Shown here piece after piece: positions 1 through 10,642 of a stretch of 64,000 nt of DNA. Source of the stretch: Hexactinellida sp. DTS-2022 (taxonomy: Eukaryota > Porifera > Hexactinellida); assembly GCA_028753945.1 (NCBI GenBank), contig JAPNXP010000008.1:2914001-2978000 (forward strand), in the 5' to 3' direction. Numbering within the stretch: position 1 is the stretch's first letter; each line of letters starts with the position of its first letter. The position numbers were made by a program, and so were the translations under genes. The notes under the pieces were generated by a model. The model saw nothing but the letters and a program-made list of their open reading frames with translations. It did not search any database and was not told the DNA's origin.

Positions 1-451
1 AATGTGAGGTCTGCGATCCGCTGATGAATCCGCCGATAATATATTAGTTATAAGTTATGATAATTATGATAAGTTATACACTCGTAAATATAGGATTAAT
101 AATTGAAGCATTATTTTTTGTATTTCAATGTAATTTAAGTAAATTGAGCAAATTTAATTAATTAATATATGTAACCGCATAGACATAAAATACAAATTAC
201 AGCTATATTGTACCAAAGAAAGTAAATATGACCCGAATCTTCTAACATTCATTAGTTTGAGATCTTGAGTTACTTCAAGTTGAACTTCTAACCTCAGTGC
301 AGGTTTAGGAATATCGATTAGAAATAACTATACTGACAAATATCAGAATGGCTTAGGAATTAACAGTAGTTGATTTTTAATAGTTATAAAGAAGTTTTAA
401 TTGATTTAATTCTAAATTTGGTTCATATTGATTTTCCGTATGTCTTAAATA
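1..451. other. AT-rich stretch without a recognisable gene
   Basis: No open frame of useful length and no repeat I could pair with another place in the window. It ends at the TA that flanks the MITE beginning at 452. Confidence 0.5.
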
Positions 452-794
452 CAGTAGAACCTCGTTGGTACGAACACGGTTAATACGAATTTCCGGATGA
501 GACGAACAAATATAGTAGATGTCGGATATAAGAACATATCGGATATAAGAACACTATATTGAAAAACGGTTGCCATATATCCTATATAATTTATGTCGGT
601 TATAAGCACATGCCGGTTATACGCACATTAAGTGCAGTTCCCGACGATGTGCTTATACCGGCATCCACTGTAGTTCCGCAAAATCAGATCCCTACAGTGG
701 CATATAAATGGGTATTACTCCGGTTAATACGAACTCTGGATAAAGCGAACAAATTTTACCGTCCGTTGGTGTTCGTATTAACGAGGTTCTACTG
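452..794. mobile_element. Pogo/Tigger-type MITE, 343 bp
   Basis: The two ends are inverted copies of about 26 bp beginning CAGTAGAACCTCGTT, with about two mismatches. They are flanked by TA on both sides (450-451 and 795-796), the target duplication expected for Tc1/mariner/pogo elements. The interior repeats motifs such as GGTTATACGCACAT and GGATATAAGAACA, and no transposase is encoded. The apparent reading frame across it is an accident of the repeat. A diverged relative lies at 14652-14778. Confidence 0.85.
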
Positions 795-799
795 TATAT

Positions 800-1166
800 C
801 AGAGATGGAACCGGTCGGGATTTTCATGACCCGACCCGACCGGTTCAGTTGGAAATTTGACCCGACCCGACCGGCCGGTCGACCGGTCAATCATAGCTAG
901 CAATAATTTATAAATAATAGAATAAGAATCTACTGTTGTGCCATGTCATATAATTTAGGAATAAATATTATGGCCATAGACCATTTAAGGAAGCCTCTTT
1001 AAGACTACTAAGCTCTCAAGGGCTATTGGAGCCAGATTCAATCAAAACAAATTATGACATTATAATATCGAATAGATCATATAGAGATCTCGACCGGCCG
1101 GTCAGAGTTCGACCGGCCGGTCAAGGTTCGACCGGTGCCGGTCAGACCCGACGGGTTCCGTCTCTG
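800..1166. mobile_element. hAT-type MITE with perfect 8-bp target duplication, 367 bp
   Basis: Terminal inverted repeats of 20 bp (left CAGAGATGGAACCGGTCGGG; right end the complement with two mismatches). CTGTATAT is duplicated at 792-799 and 1167-1174, the 8-bp duplication typical of hAT insertion. Next to each end are GC-rich runs of GACCGGCCGGTC, which stand out from the AT-rich surroundings. Non-coding. Its target site overlaps the right end of the pogo-type MITE, so it inserted after that element. Confidence 0.9.
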
Positions 1167-1174
1167 CTGTATAT

Positions 1175-1660
1175 AGATCAGTCTCCATTAACAGGTGGTA
1201 AAGTCATCACCTTTCCAAAACTTGCACCCTTTCCCGAAAATATTATCCATTTGTTTCCTATATCACTCGTGAACACCCAAATCTGAACCCCATGTTCTAT
1301 CCCGTTGCATTCTAGATTTACTAATGTTTTTTTTTGTACTACGATAACTTAACACCGATTTAGGAATTTATTTAATAAATTTACGAGCAATCAGAAAGTA
1401 AACACTGGCCTGGAAATGAAATGAGCAAATACTTGACTTATCTAGCCGTATATTATACGGCGTATAATATAGTAGGCCATGTACTGACCAATACCACAAG
1501 TGATCACATATGTGAGAGATGAAAACGAACAATTTCCATCCATTGGAATTTTAGTATATTTATTATATCGCGAAGTGAAAAGAATTTCGAAATCCAGTCA
1601 GGTTCTTTTATTATGATCATTCAAGAGACCAAAGATTGTGTTCATAATAGAGAGACTTCA
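1175..1660. other. Non-coding stretch with a short dispersed repeat
   Basis: No gene seen. Positions 1384-1480 (ATCAGAAAGTAAACACTGGC, then GAAATGAGCAAATACTTGAC and a TCTAGCCGTATA motif) match 12203-12283 in the same orientation, so this is a fragment of a dispersed repeat of unknown class. Confidence 0.5.
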
Positions 1661-2003
1661 TAATAAGCGACCATTTCAGATAGGTGGGTCGGAGGCAAAG
1701 ATCCTAAGTGCGTTAGAAGTTTCCTTCTAACACACTTCATTTCATAGTTATTTAGTTTGAGTAAATAGCTGATGAGCCAACATTTTTCCAGTATGCCATC
1801 TTCAGTGACCACTATTCTCCAACCATTACTTACGAAATATTGAATTCAGAAACTTGTAAAAACACATTTTTGACCATGTTATTATCACCTCAAGGTGTTA
1901 TGACCCATTTGTAAAGGTGTTAATTGGCAGAAGGATCAATTTATAAATTGGAAGTTTGTTTCTATCTTTATCATCTCTGAAATTAATGATATTTAGCTAA
2001 TTA

Positions 2004-2296
2004 CACTCAAACATCCGAGATCCGGACCTCTCAGATACGGGCACCTCCCCGATCGGGCAGCCTTATTGGTGTGAAGCCAAGCTAAATATGTATTCATTTT
2101 ACCATTAATGGAGTTTAATGACAAAATTATATAACAAATACATATCTTATATCATCCACAACCCGTTAAGTACATCAGTTTTCATTTTGTAACGAATTTA
2201 TACTAACCAATGTATTTCTGATTTCTCAAATCCGGACAAATTTCCAGTTACGGGCAGCCTCCGGACGACAGTGCCCGGATAAGGGAGGTTTGAGTG
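2004..2296. mobile_element. TA-flanked MITE, 293 bp, inside the solo array unit
   Basis: Inverted ends CACTCAAACATCCGAGATCC (left) and the complement of GGATAAGGGAGGTTTGAGTG (right), flanked by TA at 2002-2003 and 2297-2298. Internal CGGGCAG/CGGACAG motifs recur. No coding capacity. Removing it with one TA rejoins the host repeat exactly as in array copies, which supports the boundaries. Confidence 0.85.
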
Positions 2297-2472
2297 TAGT
2301 ATACTATATATAATTAGTCAATTTATAAATAATTTAATACACAAATTTAATTGACAGTTAAATTATTAATTTTATTTATTTAAAATAATAATTAATTGAA
2401 ATGAATTTCCCTCAATATTTGGATTCAGCATACTCGATAACCCCTATAAACAAATTGGAAGCGTCTCTATAT

Positions 2473-2892
2473 CAGAGCTGCACGCGGGCCGAAATTTCTA
2501 ACCGCGGCCCGGCCCTCGGCCCGCAATATTAAGTAAAGCCGGCCCGCGGCTGAATTATTCGGGCCGAAAAAAGCCCGCATGGATATTTTTGGCCCGCAAG
2601 AGGCCCGAAGCTTGTTTGTTGCAGCTTGCAGCTTGTATATACATTTCAATATGTTTGTTATTAATTTCAGGTCAAGAGGATAATTAGGGAATCCTTGTGT
2701 GAAACCGAGTTTGTGAAAACTGATGAATAAGGAAAAAATTAGTCTTCTTACTTTTATGTATTCCCAATTGTTAACTCGTGACATTTCAAAACAGTAATGC
2801 GGATTATAATGGGAGTAATTCCCGGCCGGCCCTCGCGGCCCGCAAAATAATTTTTTGGCCCGCACGGCCCAGGCCGGCCCGCGTGGAATTCT
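2473..2892. mobile_element. GC-rich hAT-like MITE
   Basis: Starts CAGAGCTGCACGCGGGCC and ends near GGCCGGCCCGCGTGG, so the subterminal CACGCGGGCC is inverted. GGCCCG and GCCCGC motifs are dense at both ends, contrasting with the AT-rich middle. The flanks TCTCTATAT and TCTCTAAAT look like a decayed target duplication. The right terminus is degenerate, so that boundary is uncertain. The long minus-strand frame here is a by-product of the GC-rich repeats. Confidence 0.6.
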
Positions 2893-3072
2893 TCTCTAAA
2901 TGTTAAATATAGACTGAATTATTTGAATTAACTACATCAGTATATTGATAGTTCAAGAGTATTCTTGCAGAAGGAAATGTTATACTCACATTATCTGTCT
3001 TTGTTATGAAATATATAATTTTAGTTTTCTAAGGACATAAGACAAGTTTGCTATGACAATGAATATCTAAAC

Positions 3073-3210
3073 CAGTGTTTCTCAAGGTGGCCGATACGAG
3101 ACTCGAGGGGGCGATAAATGATCGGGCTATATAATACAATCGGAGAGGGGCGATGGGAACTGCCGCGATTTGCTAAGGGGGTGACTACTGAAAAAGGTTG
3201 AGAAAGGCTG
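3073..3210. mobile_element. hAT (Charlie-like) MITE with perfect 8-bp target duplication, 138 bp
   Basis: Left end CAGTGTTTCTCAAGGTGG, right end the complement of CAGCCTTTCTCAACCTTTTT, typical of Charlie-group hAT ends. ATCTAAAC is duplicated at 3065-3072 and 3211-3218. Too short to encode anything. Confidence 0.9.
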
Positions 3211-3246
3211 ATCTAAACAAATGTAGTATTTAATATTAGTAATCTA

Positions 3247-3660
3247 CTAGGGCGCTTCGCTTGCTAGTTCGCATCTTGGCAGAACGCATCCACACGCCAG
3301 TCACAAAGCGGTTTGTGTGTGATTTATACTTCTAACATGAATTATATAGCGTAAACAGGCATACAATTATAAAAATAGACAATTTGAAATTTTAATGATT
3401 GCGTCATCGTGCGGTAATGAGTAAGCATATTGATAATCTGGTGTGACCAACATGTCAGCATCATTAATGTACATTTTCTATTAATTTTCAGATTTGATCT
3501 CGTATCAAGATGTGATAATGACGTCATAACTTGGCGAGGAGTGTGAAACTTCGAGTGGAAACCGTGTGCCAAAAATTACCCCTATATGCCAAAAATCAGA
3601 TTTGGAAACCGTCCAGTTTCTTCAATCAACTCGGAACATACAAACAAAATATATACAGTA
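3247..3660 (-). mobile_element. Non-autonomous Helitron-like fragment
   Basis: Homologous, in inverse orientation, to the better-preserved element at 58012-58504. Shared landmarks are GCGCTTCGCTTGCTAG at the end, TAATGATTGCGTCATCGTGC, GTGTGACCAACATGTC, AATGACGTCATAACTTGGCG, TTACCCCTATATGCC and CAACTCGGAACATACAAAC. On the minus strand it ends with the CTAG expected at a Helitron 3' end after a GCGAAGCG-rich hairpin region. The 5' TC end is degenerate. Confidence 0.65.
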
Positions 3661-3762
3661 TTTAGGTAATGCGGAAATGTTTCGATTTTTCAAAATAGGA
3701 AATAGTTCGACTTTCTTTTTTGTATTGTTGGACCATGGATTCAAGCCGGGTTCGAGGCGCAT

Positions 3763-4118
3763 GCATTAGTCCTACTCAATATGTAGACGTTTGTCCTACT
3801 CTCGATGTATGCGTTAGTCCTATTCTTAGAAAATGGCATTAGTCCTACTTTATTAAGATGTAGGCATTAGTCCTACTCTTAGAAATGGCGTTAGTCCTAC
3901 TTTATTAAGATGTAGGCATTAGTCCTACTCTTAGAAAATGGCATTAGTCCTACTTTATTAAGATGTAGGCATTAGTCCTACTCTTAGAAAATGGAATTAG
4001 TCCTACTTTATTAAGATGTAGGCATTAGTCCTACTCTTAGAAAATGGCATTAGTCCTACCATATTCAGGTGTAGCCGTTAGTCCTACTCTTAGAAAATGG
4101 TATTAGTCCTACTTCAAC
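3763..4118. repeat. Tandem repeat based on GCATTAGTCCTACT
   Basis: Two alternating half-units share GCATTAGTCCTACT, one continuing TTATTAAGATGTA and the other CTTAGAAAAT. They form a dimer of about 53 bp that recurs several times. The first units, nearest 3763, are the most diverged. It lies just beyond the C-terminal end of the MULE relic at 4267. Confidence 0.85.
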
Positions 4119-4266
4119 TATATTAAGAGATTGAGTCGGATTTTGTTTTTTATTAAATTATAACATATTCTAATCAGAATTATTTTAATAATATGAAGTC
4201 ATAATGAAAGAAATGAGCAAAGAAAACATAATGAAAGATTCCGGAAGCTAAAGATGGGTTTAATAA

Positions 4267-7206
4267 TCAGTTTAGAAATATTTGTATCTTGTCTACAATT
4301 GCTGATCTGCTGGTTGGACAGGTCTGAGCCGTTTCTGTAATGATGTTGCTACAGTCGGTGCAGCAGTTAGCATGTTTACATGGCACGAAGAGCCATGTGG
4401 CCTCACGCTCAGTAAGACAAACTATACATAAATTTCTAACTGGTGATTCTTGCCTTCTTCTTTATCACTTTCATCTGTAATATCTGAAATGGATATGATG
4501 CTAGAATCATCCAAACTAATTGAGTAAGTTAGAGAGCGGGATATAGAGGCTAAAAATTCCCATGGAGTATAGATGCCATTAGTAAGTTTTTCTTGCATTA
4601 TTTTCTGTATTCAAAATCGAGAATGACTTGTCTTTTTCTTGGCCTAGTGATTTCTCTTCCTAATTGTAATCGAGAAATCTCATTATCGAAATCTGCTATT
4701 AAATAATTTAGAATCGCCATTAATTTCCAAATTCGCGGATGAGCAGTCTTGAATAAGCTTTTTAATCTTGCATGATATGATTCTGCGCCATTATTTGTTC
4801 CATTTTCTAATTCGAATACTGACAACTCACTTGGAGTAACCTGATTCAACCAATATCTTTTGAAATATTTAAGAAAATTATCAAGTTTCAGCTTATCTTC
4901 TTGTTGCAATGACGGAAGTTCGAGAACTGAGTACGTTGAGTGAATCAAATCGGATGGTAGAAATGGAATTACCATTATTTTCCTAACTAAAACGGCTAAT
5001 TGTCGATTATTTCGATAGCTTGAGACCAGTCCACACTTTTGTACAGTTTTTCCAGATTGCTTGAGTGAAATGGAACCAACATCAATATAGTCTTGCGCCA
5101 GATAGACATGTTTAAACGCATTCCGGATCTTTTTTCCCAATCAGACATTATGTTTGTTGGTTGTAATTGAGGGATAAGACTTTGTATTTTTAGGATTACT
5201 GCGGTATAGAGTTGCTCATCCTTATGAGTCATTAAACAATGAATAGCTGGGAGCGAGTGTCTTCCAATCGTTAGAAAAATAGTAAACAATTGATAGAAAA
5301 GTCTTGGTACGACATAAAACGTGCCATCAAATTGAATGTTAATAATGTCTCCTATCACATCGTATATTTTTTCAGAAAAGAAAATCACAGCTATTCTCTC
5401 GTCTAATGTGACTGTAGCCCTAAATTTCATTGCAAAATTTGTAGTTGGTAATTGCTCACAAAATGTAACTGCAGACTTCGGTATAGTCGGTTGTGATGAC
5501 CTTCGTGCTCTAAACATTAGAGATTCGCATTCTTTGAAAGTTATTCTATGAGCTACAGGATCAGACCTGGTAACATCATTAAATAAGTCGCGAAGGTTGC
5601 CGTGAGAAGTGCTTGCCCTTTTCCTGCATTGTGATTTTAATGCCAACACTTCAGAGTCATAGACACCTACTTCATGATTATTTTCAGTCTTGAGATATAC
5701 TAAATTAAGTTCGGTATTCATTTTAGCCGTCCCTTTGCACCCATTTCTGAATAGAACACATTTTAGGTAAATGCAATCAGATTTTTTCCTGTTCGAAAAA
5801 TATCGAAATCCATCAGAAGTTGTAATGGCTCTACCTCCTTTGCGTTTGTATTCTTCAGAACTATATTGGGAAAATTCCAAAAATACTCAAGTTTTTTTAA
5901 AATTTCCAAATATACTCAACAATACTCGACTAATTTGTAAATATACTCAAGTTTTTCCAAATATACTCAAGTTTTACCGGATTATTCCAAATATACTCAA
6001 GTTTTATTGGATTATTCCAAATATACTCAAGTTTTATCGGATTATTCCAAATATACTCAAGTTTTATTGGATTATTCCGAATATACTCAAGTTTTATTGG
6101 ATTATTGAAACTAGTATGGAGATCCCAACCACAAAAATATTTATTAGTACAATCTGCTCGTCTGCTCTACGCGCGTCCTTACAACTTGTACTCGGGTCTA
6201 CGGCCCTCGCTTGTATTTAAAGCATCTCCTTTTCAAATTAAATGTCGTTCTTGATGGTTGGCCGCTAGCCGTCTATTTATATCCGTTCATCCTAGCTACA
6301 GGTTTCTATAAGGACAGATTAAATAATTTGGATATTTATGCAAATTTGAACAGATAATTTTCTAGATATATAAGCTTGTCCGTGTATAATAATATACCAA
6401 TTCCAAATATATAATTAAATATCACTAAGAAACTGTACCAGTGGACCCCTAACTTTGGGATGTGGAGAAGTTATTGTATTGATTGATAATAATTTGATAT
6501 CAAATAACACAATGGAATGTTATAAATGTATGGCTAGACAGACAGAACACAAATAACTGATTAAATGCCTGAACTTCCTCTCGATCAATTAGATTACTTT
6601 CTCAGTATTCCATAATGCATACTTAACAATTGACAGACACTAAAGCATTCATTCGATTATACTAATTGAAATGCTAGCTGCTAATCCATACTGGAACAAC
6701 CCTCGAATTTAATTGGCTAAAGGTTTTGACACCTTTTGTGATGGAAGATTTGAATATCTTTTTAGATATTGAACTTGTTTGTACATACAATACTACTAGT
6801 ATTCCCCACCCCACTGCCAAATTTTGGGTCTGTAGCTTTTACCAGTTCCTCAATCAATTCTGAACAAACACACAAACAAACAAACACAAAAACATTGTGA
6901 TTTAATATATAAGATAGACTAAATATAGCCTTTCTAAACTTGAGTAGATCTGTGAATTTACTGAAAAAACTTGAGCAGAATTGGAATTATTCTAAAAAAC
7001 TTGAGTAGATTTGGAATTATTTCGAAAAACTTGAGTAGATTTGGAATTATTTTGAAAAACTTGAGTAGATTTGGAATTATTTTGAAAAACTTGAGTAGAT
7101 TCGGAAAGATCTAGTTTTATATTTGAGTATCAGTAAAAAGTTGAGTATATTTGGAAATTTTTAAAAAACTTGAGTATTTTTGGAATTTTCCCGAACTATA
7201 TTCCAT
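4267..7206 (-). pseudogene. MULE transposase relic: FLYWCH + MULE DDE + C-terminal RING
   Basis: Decayed transposase of the Mutator-like (MULE) group. The start ATG is at 7206-7204. Four codons later a fold-back element with a 10-bp target duplication (5868-7202) splits the gene, which resumes at 5867. The FLYWCH-like finger comes first (YLKCVLFRNGCKGTAKMN). The MULE core has the usual acidic positions in QFDGTFY, MSDWEK and NGTNNGAESYHARLKSLFK. A frameshift near 5135 breaks the core and another near 4460 precedes the tail. The tail (about 4420-4267) is a RING-HC finger starting CIVCLTERE with PCKHANCCTDC; the last zinc pair reads CPTS, so its final cysteine is lost. An acidic linker (DESDKEEG) lies between core and RING. 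Closely related to the copy at 15969-17765. Not functional as read. Confidence 0.85.
5868..7192. mobile_element. Fold-back, MULE-type non-autonomous element with repeat-built arms
   Basis: Target duplication GAACTATATT at 5858-5867 and 7193-7202 (10 bp, in the 9-11 bp range of Mutator-like elements). The termini are inverted copies beginning GGGAAAATTCCAAAAATACT. The arms (about 5868-6110 and 6938-7192) consist of tandem copies of a roughly 30-bp unit containing ATACTCAAGTTTTATTGG, inverted between the two arms. The middle, about 6115-6935, has no coding region that I can support. It sits inside codon five of the MULE transposase above, so it inserted after that gene arrived. Confidence 0.9.
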
Positions 7207-7807
7207 ATATTTAGATAGCAATTGTAAATAACTCGAAGAATAAGATGTTGTGTATGTTAACGGTAGTGTAAGTATTTGACAAGTGAACTGAGTATATGAG
7301 TATATATACATACTAATAGTTATAGTGCAGCCGCTAAGTGCAACATTTTGGTCAAATTGTGCTTTTGATGATAAAAGCGTGAAACTTGGCACAAAGTAAG
7401 AGCACATCATACGAAACTTTTTTGGATATAAGGGCATCTTGGATTTTGCCCATGGTACAAAATATTGAGGGTCAAAGAAATTGACCTTGAAAAAAATCGC
7501 CGTTTTAAAAAATCAAGGTTATCTTATCCAGATGCTTTCAAAACAACTTATTATTCTCAGATTCATGCTGATAACTTAATTTCCAGCATTTTAATATGTA
7601 TTTAGACCAGTTTCGGGCAACTTAAACCTTAAGTGGGCCCTAATTTGGGGTTCCGTGAGCCCCCTTGCGGTCCGAAATTTTTCATTTCTTGCGACGACCA
7701 TAGCTCCTAAGTATGATATGGAACTTCCAATAAAACAGTTTAAAAAAATATATATAATGTATTACCTCGAATTTTCGAGAATATCACAATTATTACAATT
7801 TATTTAT

Positions 7808-7978
7808 GAGAATGCTTATATAGAGCTGAGTTTTGTAGAGTTCAGATTTTTCCCATACTAAAAGCCCAGGCTTACTTTCTAAAGGTCAATTTCAAAGCTT
7901 TGGGAAAACTGACCTTTCTCAGTGCCTGAATACACATACTGAAAAACTGACTCTACTAGAGCTGAGCTCTATATAAGT
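7808..7978. mobile_element. MITE of the ATATAGAGCTGAG family, copy 1
   Basis: Inverted ends around TATATAGAGCTGAGTTTTGT (left) and GAGCTGAGCTCTATATAAG (right). The interior matches, in opposite orientation, the copy at 45399-45576 (AAAGCCCAGGCTTACTTTC, GACCTTTCTCAGTGC). The flanks share AATTTATTTAT, a possible 11-bp target duplication, but the sequence is low in complexity so this is weak. Confidence 0.75.
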
Positions 7979-7984
7979 AATTTA

Positions 7985-8150
7985 TTTATTTATTATAGTT
8001 GATTGATAATCGTATTGAGACTTATATTAGATAAATATGTTTACTCCGGGTAGCGGAAATACATTTTTATTATCTACTTTGCGGGGGAGATTATTCGAGG
8101 TAGGCGATTATTCTAGGGAGGGGGAGGGGGGCATTATTCTAGGTAATACG
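7985..8150 (-). repeat. Fragment related to the MITE inserted in the second MULE relic
   Basis: Reverse-complement similarity to 16075-16240: GATAATCGTATTGAGAC, TTTACTCCGGGTAGCGG, a G-rich run at 8118-8135, and GGCGATTATTCTAGG. The right side ends in TAATACGGTA, like the ends of the 16073 element. The other end is missing. The run GGAGGGGGAGGGGGG is strikingly G-rich for this window. Confidence 0.55.
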
Positions 8151-8276
8151 GTAACTGTTAAATACTACAATAACAAGTCCAAATTCATAATCAATGAGAC
8201 ATTTTGCAGCCCATTTTTTCCTCAAGAACTTCCAAATTAGGGGTTAGAGAAGTTATTGAGCAGCGTACCTCATTTT

Positions 8277-9036
8277 CTAGATTTTTTCAGTGAAACGATT
8301 TATTGTATTGCATTTAACTGCTTTCATTGCAGCAAATGTTACTTCACAAGTATATGTGGAACTAAAAATAGATAAAATTTTAGCAGCAAGTAGTCCAATG
8401 TAAGACTGAGTTACATTTCTCCAGTCAAGTGTTGATTCAGATGGCGTGATTGAAGATCAATGTGGTCAAACTCTAATCTGGCACAATCCACGCTGAATAT
8501 TTGAGCCAAATGTTTCCCTTCGACAATGGAAATTTCATTGCAGTATAGGTTGTGAATAATGTTTTATTTTTCCTTGCAATTTAAGGTTCAGATTGTTCAA
8601 ATGGTGTGTTATATCAGTTAGAAAGGCTAGATCACGAATCCAATCAATATCACACAGATATTCATCGTATATATTGATATATTTTGAATTTTATTTAACA
8701 GTGCTGCAACATCCTCTCCTCGAGTCCTATCGTGCATTCCTTCCAAACTTATCAATTCTTCATGACAAATTAAATCACTATCAAGTGTCAACGTATCGTA
8801 TCCATACACACGAGCTAACTGACTGCCAAACTTTGTATAAGTTGTATTTTTAACTGGAAAACTAAATCGGTAGAATTCGTCGTACTATTATTGTTCGGGG
8901 ACTCACCTGCATATCCTAATTCGGTGTAATATTTCAGTATGATTAGCATATCCTTCGAGAAGCACTGACAACATGGATTCCATAAATACAGTACTTTACC
9001 AGTTCGCCATCGCAAAGGAACCTTTATGCCTTGCAA
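8277..9036 (-). pseudogene. hAT-superfamily transposase relic, C-terminal half
   Basis: Read on the minus strand in shifting frames, it shows hAT transposase signatures: EGMHDRTRGEDVAALLNKI (about 8760-8690), DLAFLTDITHHLNNLNLKLQ (about 8640-8570), and at the C-terminus TYTCEVTFAAMKAVKC followed by a stop at 8279-8277. The second and third resemble the C-terminal part of ZBED5/GTF2IRD2-like hAT proteins as I remember them. There are at least two frameshifts and several stops, and the N-terminal DNA-binding part is not seen. It lies inside the composite element but in no clear relation to its termini. Identification rests on motif recognition alone. Confidence 0.65.
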
Positions 9037-10189
9037 GTATCCAAGGGACGTTAAAGGATGCTAAAGTTATTATTTTAAAGTCCGACATTGTCATTATTAA
9101 AACCTTTGGTTCGTTATTTCAGCTGATCCTTTAAAAATATCACCCTTTAAGAACGCTCAGGACTCTTAATAGGAAACTTCTCATCACTATCTTTATGAAG
9201 AGAATAATAATGGCACTTCACGTTGTATAGTTTGCAAATACTAATTAATTATATCAAAGCACAATAAATACTCAGGTTTGCCATCTTGTTCACTCAAGAA
9301 ATAGAGGACTTCCAATCCTTGTTGAACATTCGTTCACGGTTATTTTCTGTTCACCGATCCAATTTAGGCTTTTTTGGCAGTGTTTTAGGAAGATTGATTG
9401 TGATGTCTGGTTCCAGGTGTACTGATCTTGACAACCAATTATCCATTGCTATGGTATCTAATTCTGTAACTAATTAAAACGTAATTACTCTGAAATAAAC
9501 AATGAAAATTCACCAAGTGATATTGTAGTCAGGCGTTTATTTAAGTACCTGGCGAACTTTTAGATGCCGGCCAGACAATTCTTGTGGTTAAAAAGTACTT
9601 GATGTGTGATTCGATTTAGGTACCGGGTTGGCACTTAATTAGGTGCCGGGTGTCTGGCCAGATTTTCCGGTCTAGAAATGGCTGGATAAACCCATATTTG
9701 GGTACCGTCTAACCTTACCTCCTTCAATGCAGAATCATTGAATTATACAGATCATGTAGTATGGCTTACACTTTCAGGGTACCGGAAAATTTTACCTCCA
9801 TAATAAAGTTCCAGCCAAGAAAATCTTAGATAAACCCCTGATTGTAGTGTCAGATAGTGTCGGATAAAATGAACCTCAAGGTGCACACCCCGTACGTAAT
9901 TAATCCAAATTAGTGACACAAAGTTTTACTCAAATACGTAGTAATGGTACTTACTATATTATCAGAAATAAGAAAGAAAACACTAGGGAAACTATGTAAG
10001 ATATATTGAATCGTTAGCCCAAATAATATTATGGTGGGATAAAATATATATATTTGTATAGCCATTACTAATTATCTCCCGGGCGGCGGACCCAAATAGA
10101 GTATAAAAAGAGGGCCCAGAATTTTGTCTCACGAGCCCGGGTTTCCCACCGCTGATCTAGGGGGTAAAGTCTTTTACCCCCGAAATTAA
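9037..10189. other. Non-coding interior of the composite element, with one hAT-like terminus
   Basis: No gene seen. GCCCGGGTTTCCCACCGCTG at 10135-10154 reads on the minus strand as a hAT-type end, CAGCGGTGGGAAACCCGGGC. It could be the 5' end of the element that supplied the relic at 8277, but the matching 3' end was not found. Around 9560-9680, GTACCGGGT and GGCCAGA motifs recur without an evident plan. Confidence 0.4.
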
Positions 10190-10330
10190 CCATTGGAAAG
10201 TCAAAGATGTCTCTATACACAAAATGTTTCGGGAGGATGTGCCCTTACTATTTGTGCCAATTATTACGCTTTGATCATTAAAAGACACTTTGACCAAATA
10301 TTGCACCTAGCGGGCTGGATTATTAAGACC
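10190..10330 (+). repeat. Extra, diverged arm of the mariner-like composite family
   Basis: Resembles the right terminus of the composite element in the same direction: AAAGTCAAAGATGTCTCTA, ACGCTTTGATCATTAAAAG, and an end reading GCACCTAGCGGGCTGGATTA where the intact copy reads CCACTAAGCGGCTGCACTA. It shows that at least two members of this family are nested here. Confidence 0.6.
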
Positions 10331-10642
10331 TTTGCTAGTGAACATCAAAAAAATCTCCAAATATGGTCCATATACACATAAAAATGCTGGAAATTAAGTG
10401 CTAAGCAAGAATCTGAGAATAAAAGTTGTTTTAAGAGCATCTGGAAAAGATAATCTTGATTTTTTAAAACGGCGATTTTTTTTTCGGGGTCAATTATTTT
10501 GACCCTCAAATTTTTTTTGCATGAGAAAAATCAAAGATGCCCCAAATATCCAAAAAAGTTTGGTATGATTTGCTCTTACTTTGTGCCAAGTTTCACGCTT
10601 TTATCATCAAAAGCACAATTTTTCCACTAAGCGGCTGCACTA

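Larger units (their letters stand above)
1670..3045 (-). repeat. Diverged solo copy of the 18-55 kb array unit
   Basis: In reverse orientation this stretch follows the order of the array unit. It has the CACTTCATTTCA block, the CACCTCAAGGTGTTATGACC block (1890-1910), the GAAGTTTGTTTCTATCTTTA block (1948-1967), ACTCGATAACCCC near 2430, and the ATATTCTTGCAG / TTATCTGTC / TATATAATTTTAG block near 2960-3025. It is clearly more diverged than copies inside the array, and the large hairpin is missing. Two later insertions (2004-2296 and 2473-2892) interrupt it. Removing them restores colinearity with the unit, for example ATTTAGCTAATTAGTATA across the first. Confidence 0.75.
7323..10642. mobile_element. 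Composite element with mariner-like long inverted termini
   Basis: The left end (TAGTGCAGCCGCTAAGTG from 7323, about 270 bp) is an inverted copy of the right end (about 10385-10642, ending AAGCGGCTGCACTA). Shared motifs include GCTTTTGATGATAAAAGCGTG, CTTTTTTGGATAT, AATCGCCGTTTTAAAAAATC and GCTGGAAATTAAG. The CAGCCGCTTAGTG end with adjacent TA is mariner-like. The interior contains later or captured pieces: a MITE at 7808, a fragment at 7985, a hAT relic at 8277 and an extra arm at 10190. No mariner transposase is visible, so this may be two non-autonomous copies bracketing other DNA. Confidence 0.6.

Noticed and set aside
559..900. 113-codon frame across 559-900
   Set aside because: It runs from inside the pogo-type MITE into the hAT MITE across a nested insertion junction and cannot be a real gene.
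2467..2865. 132-codon minus-strand frame rich in Arg, Ala and Gly
   Set aside because: It lies over the GC-rich hAT-like MITE and the AT-rich unit remnant. Composition, not homology, keeps it open.
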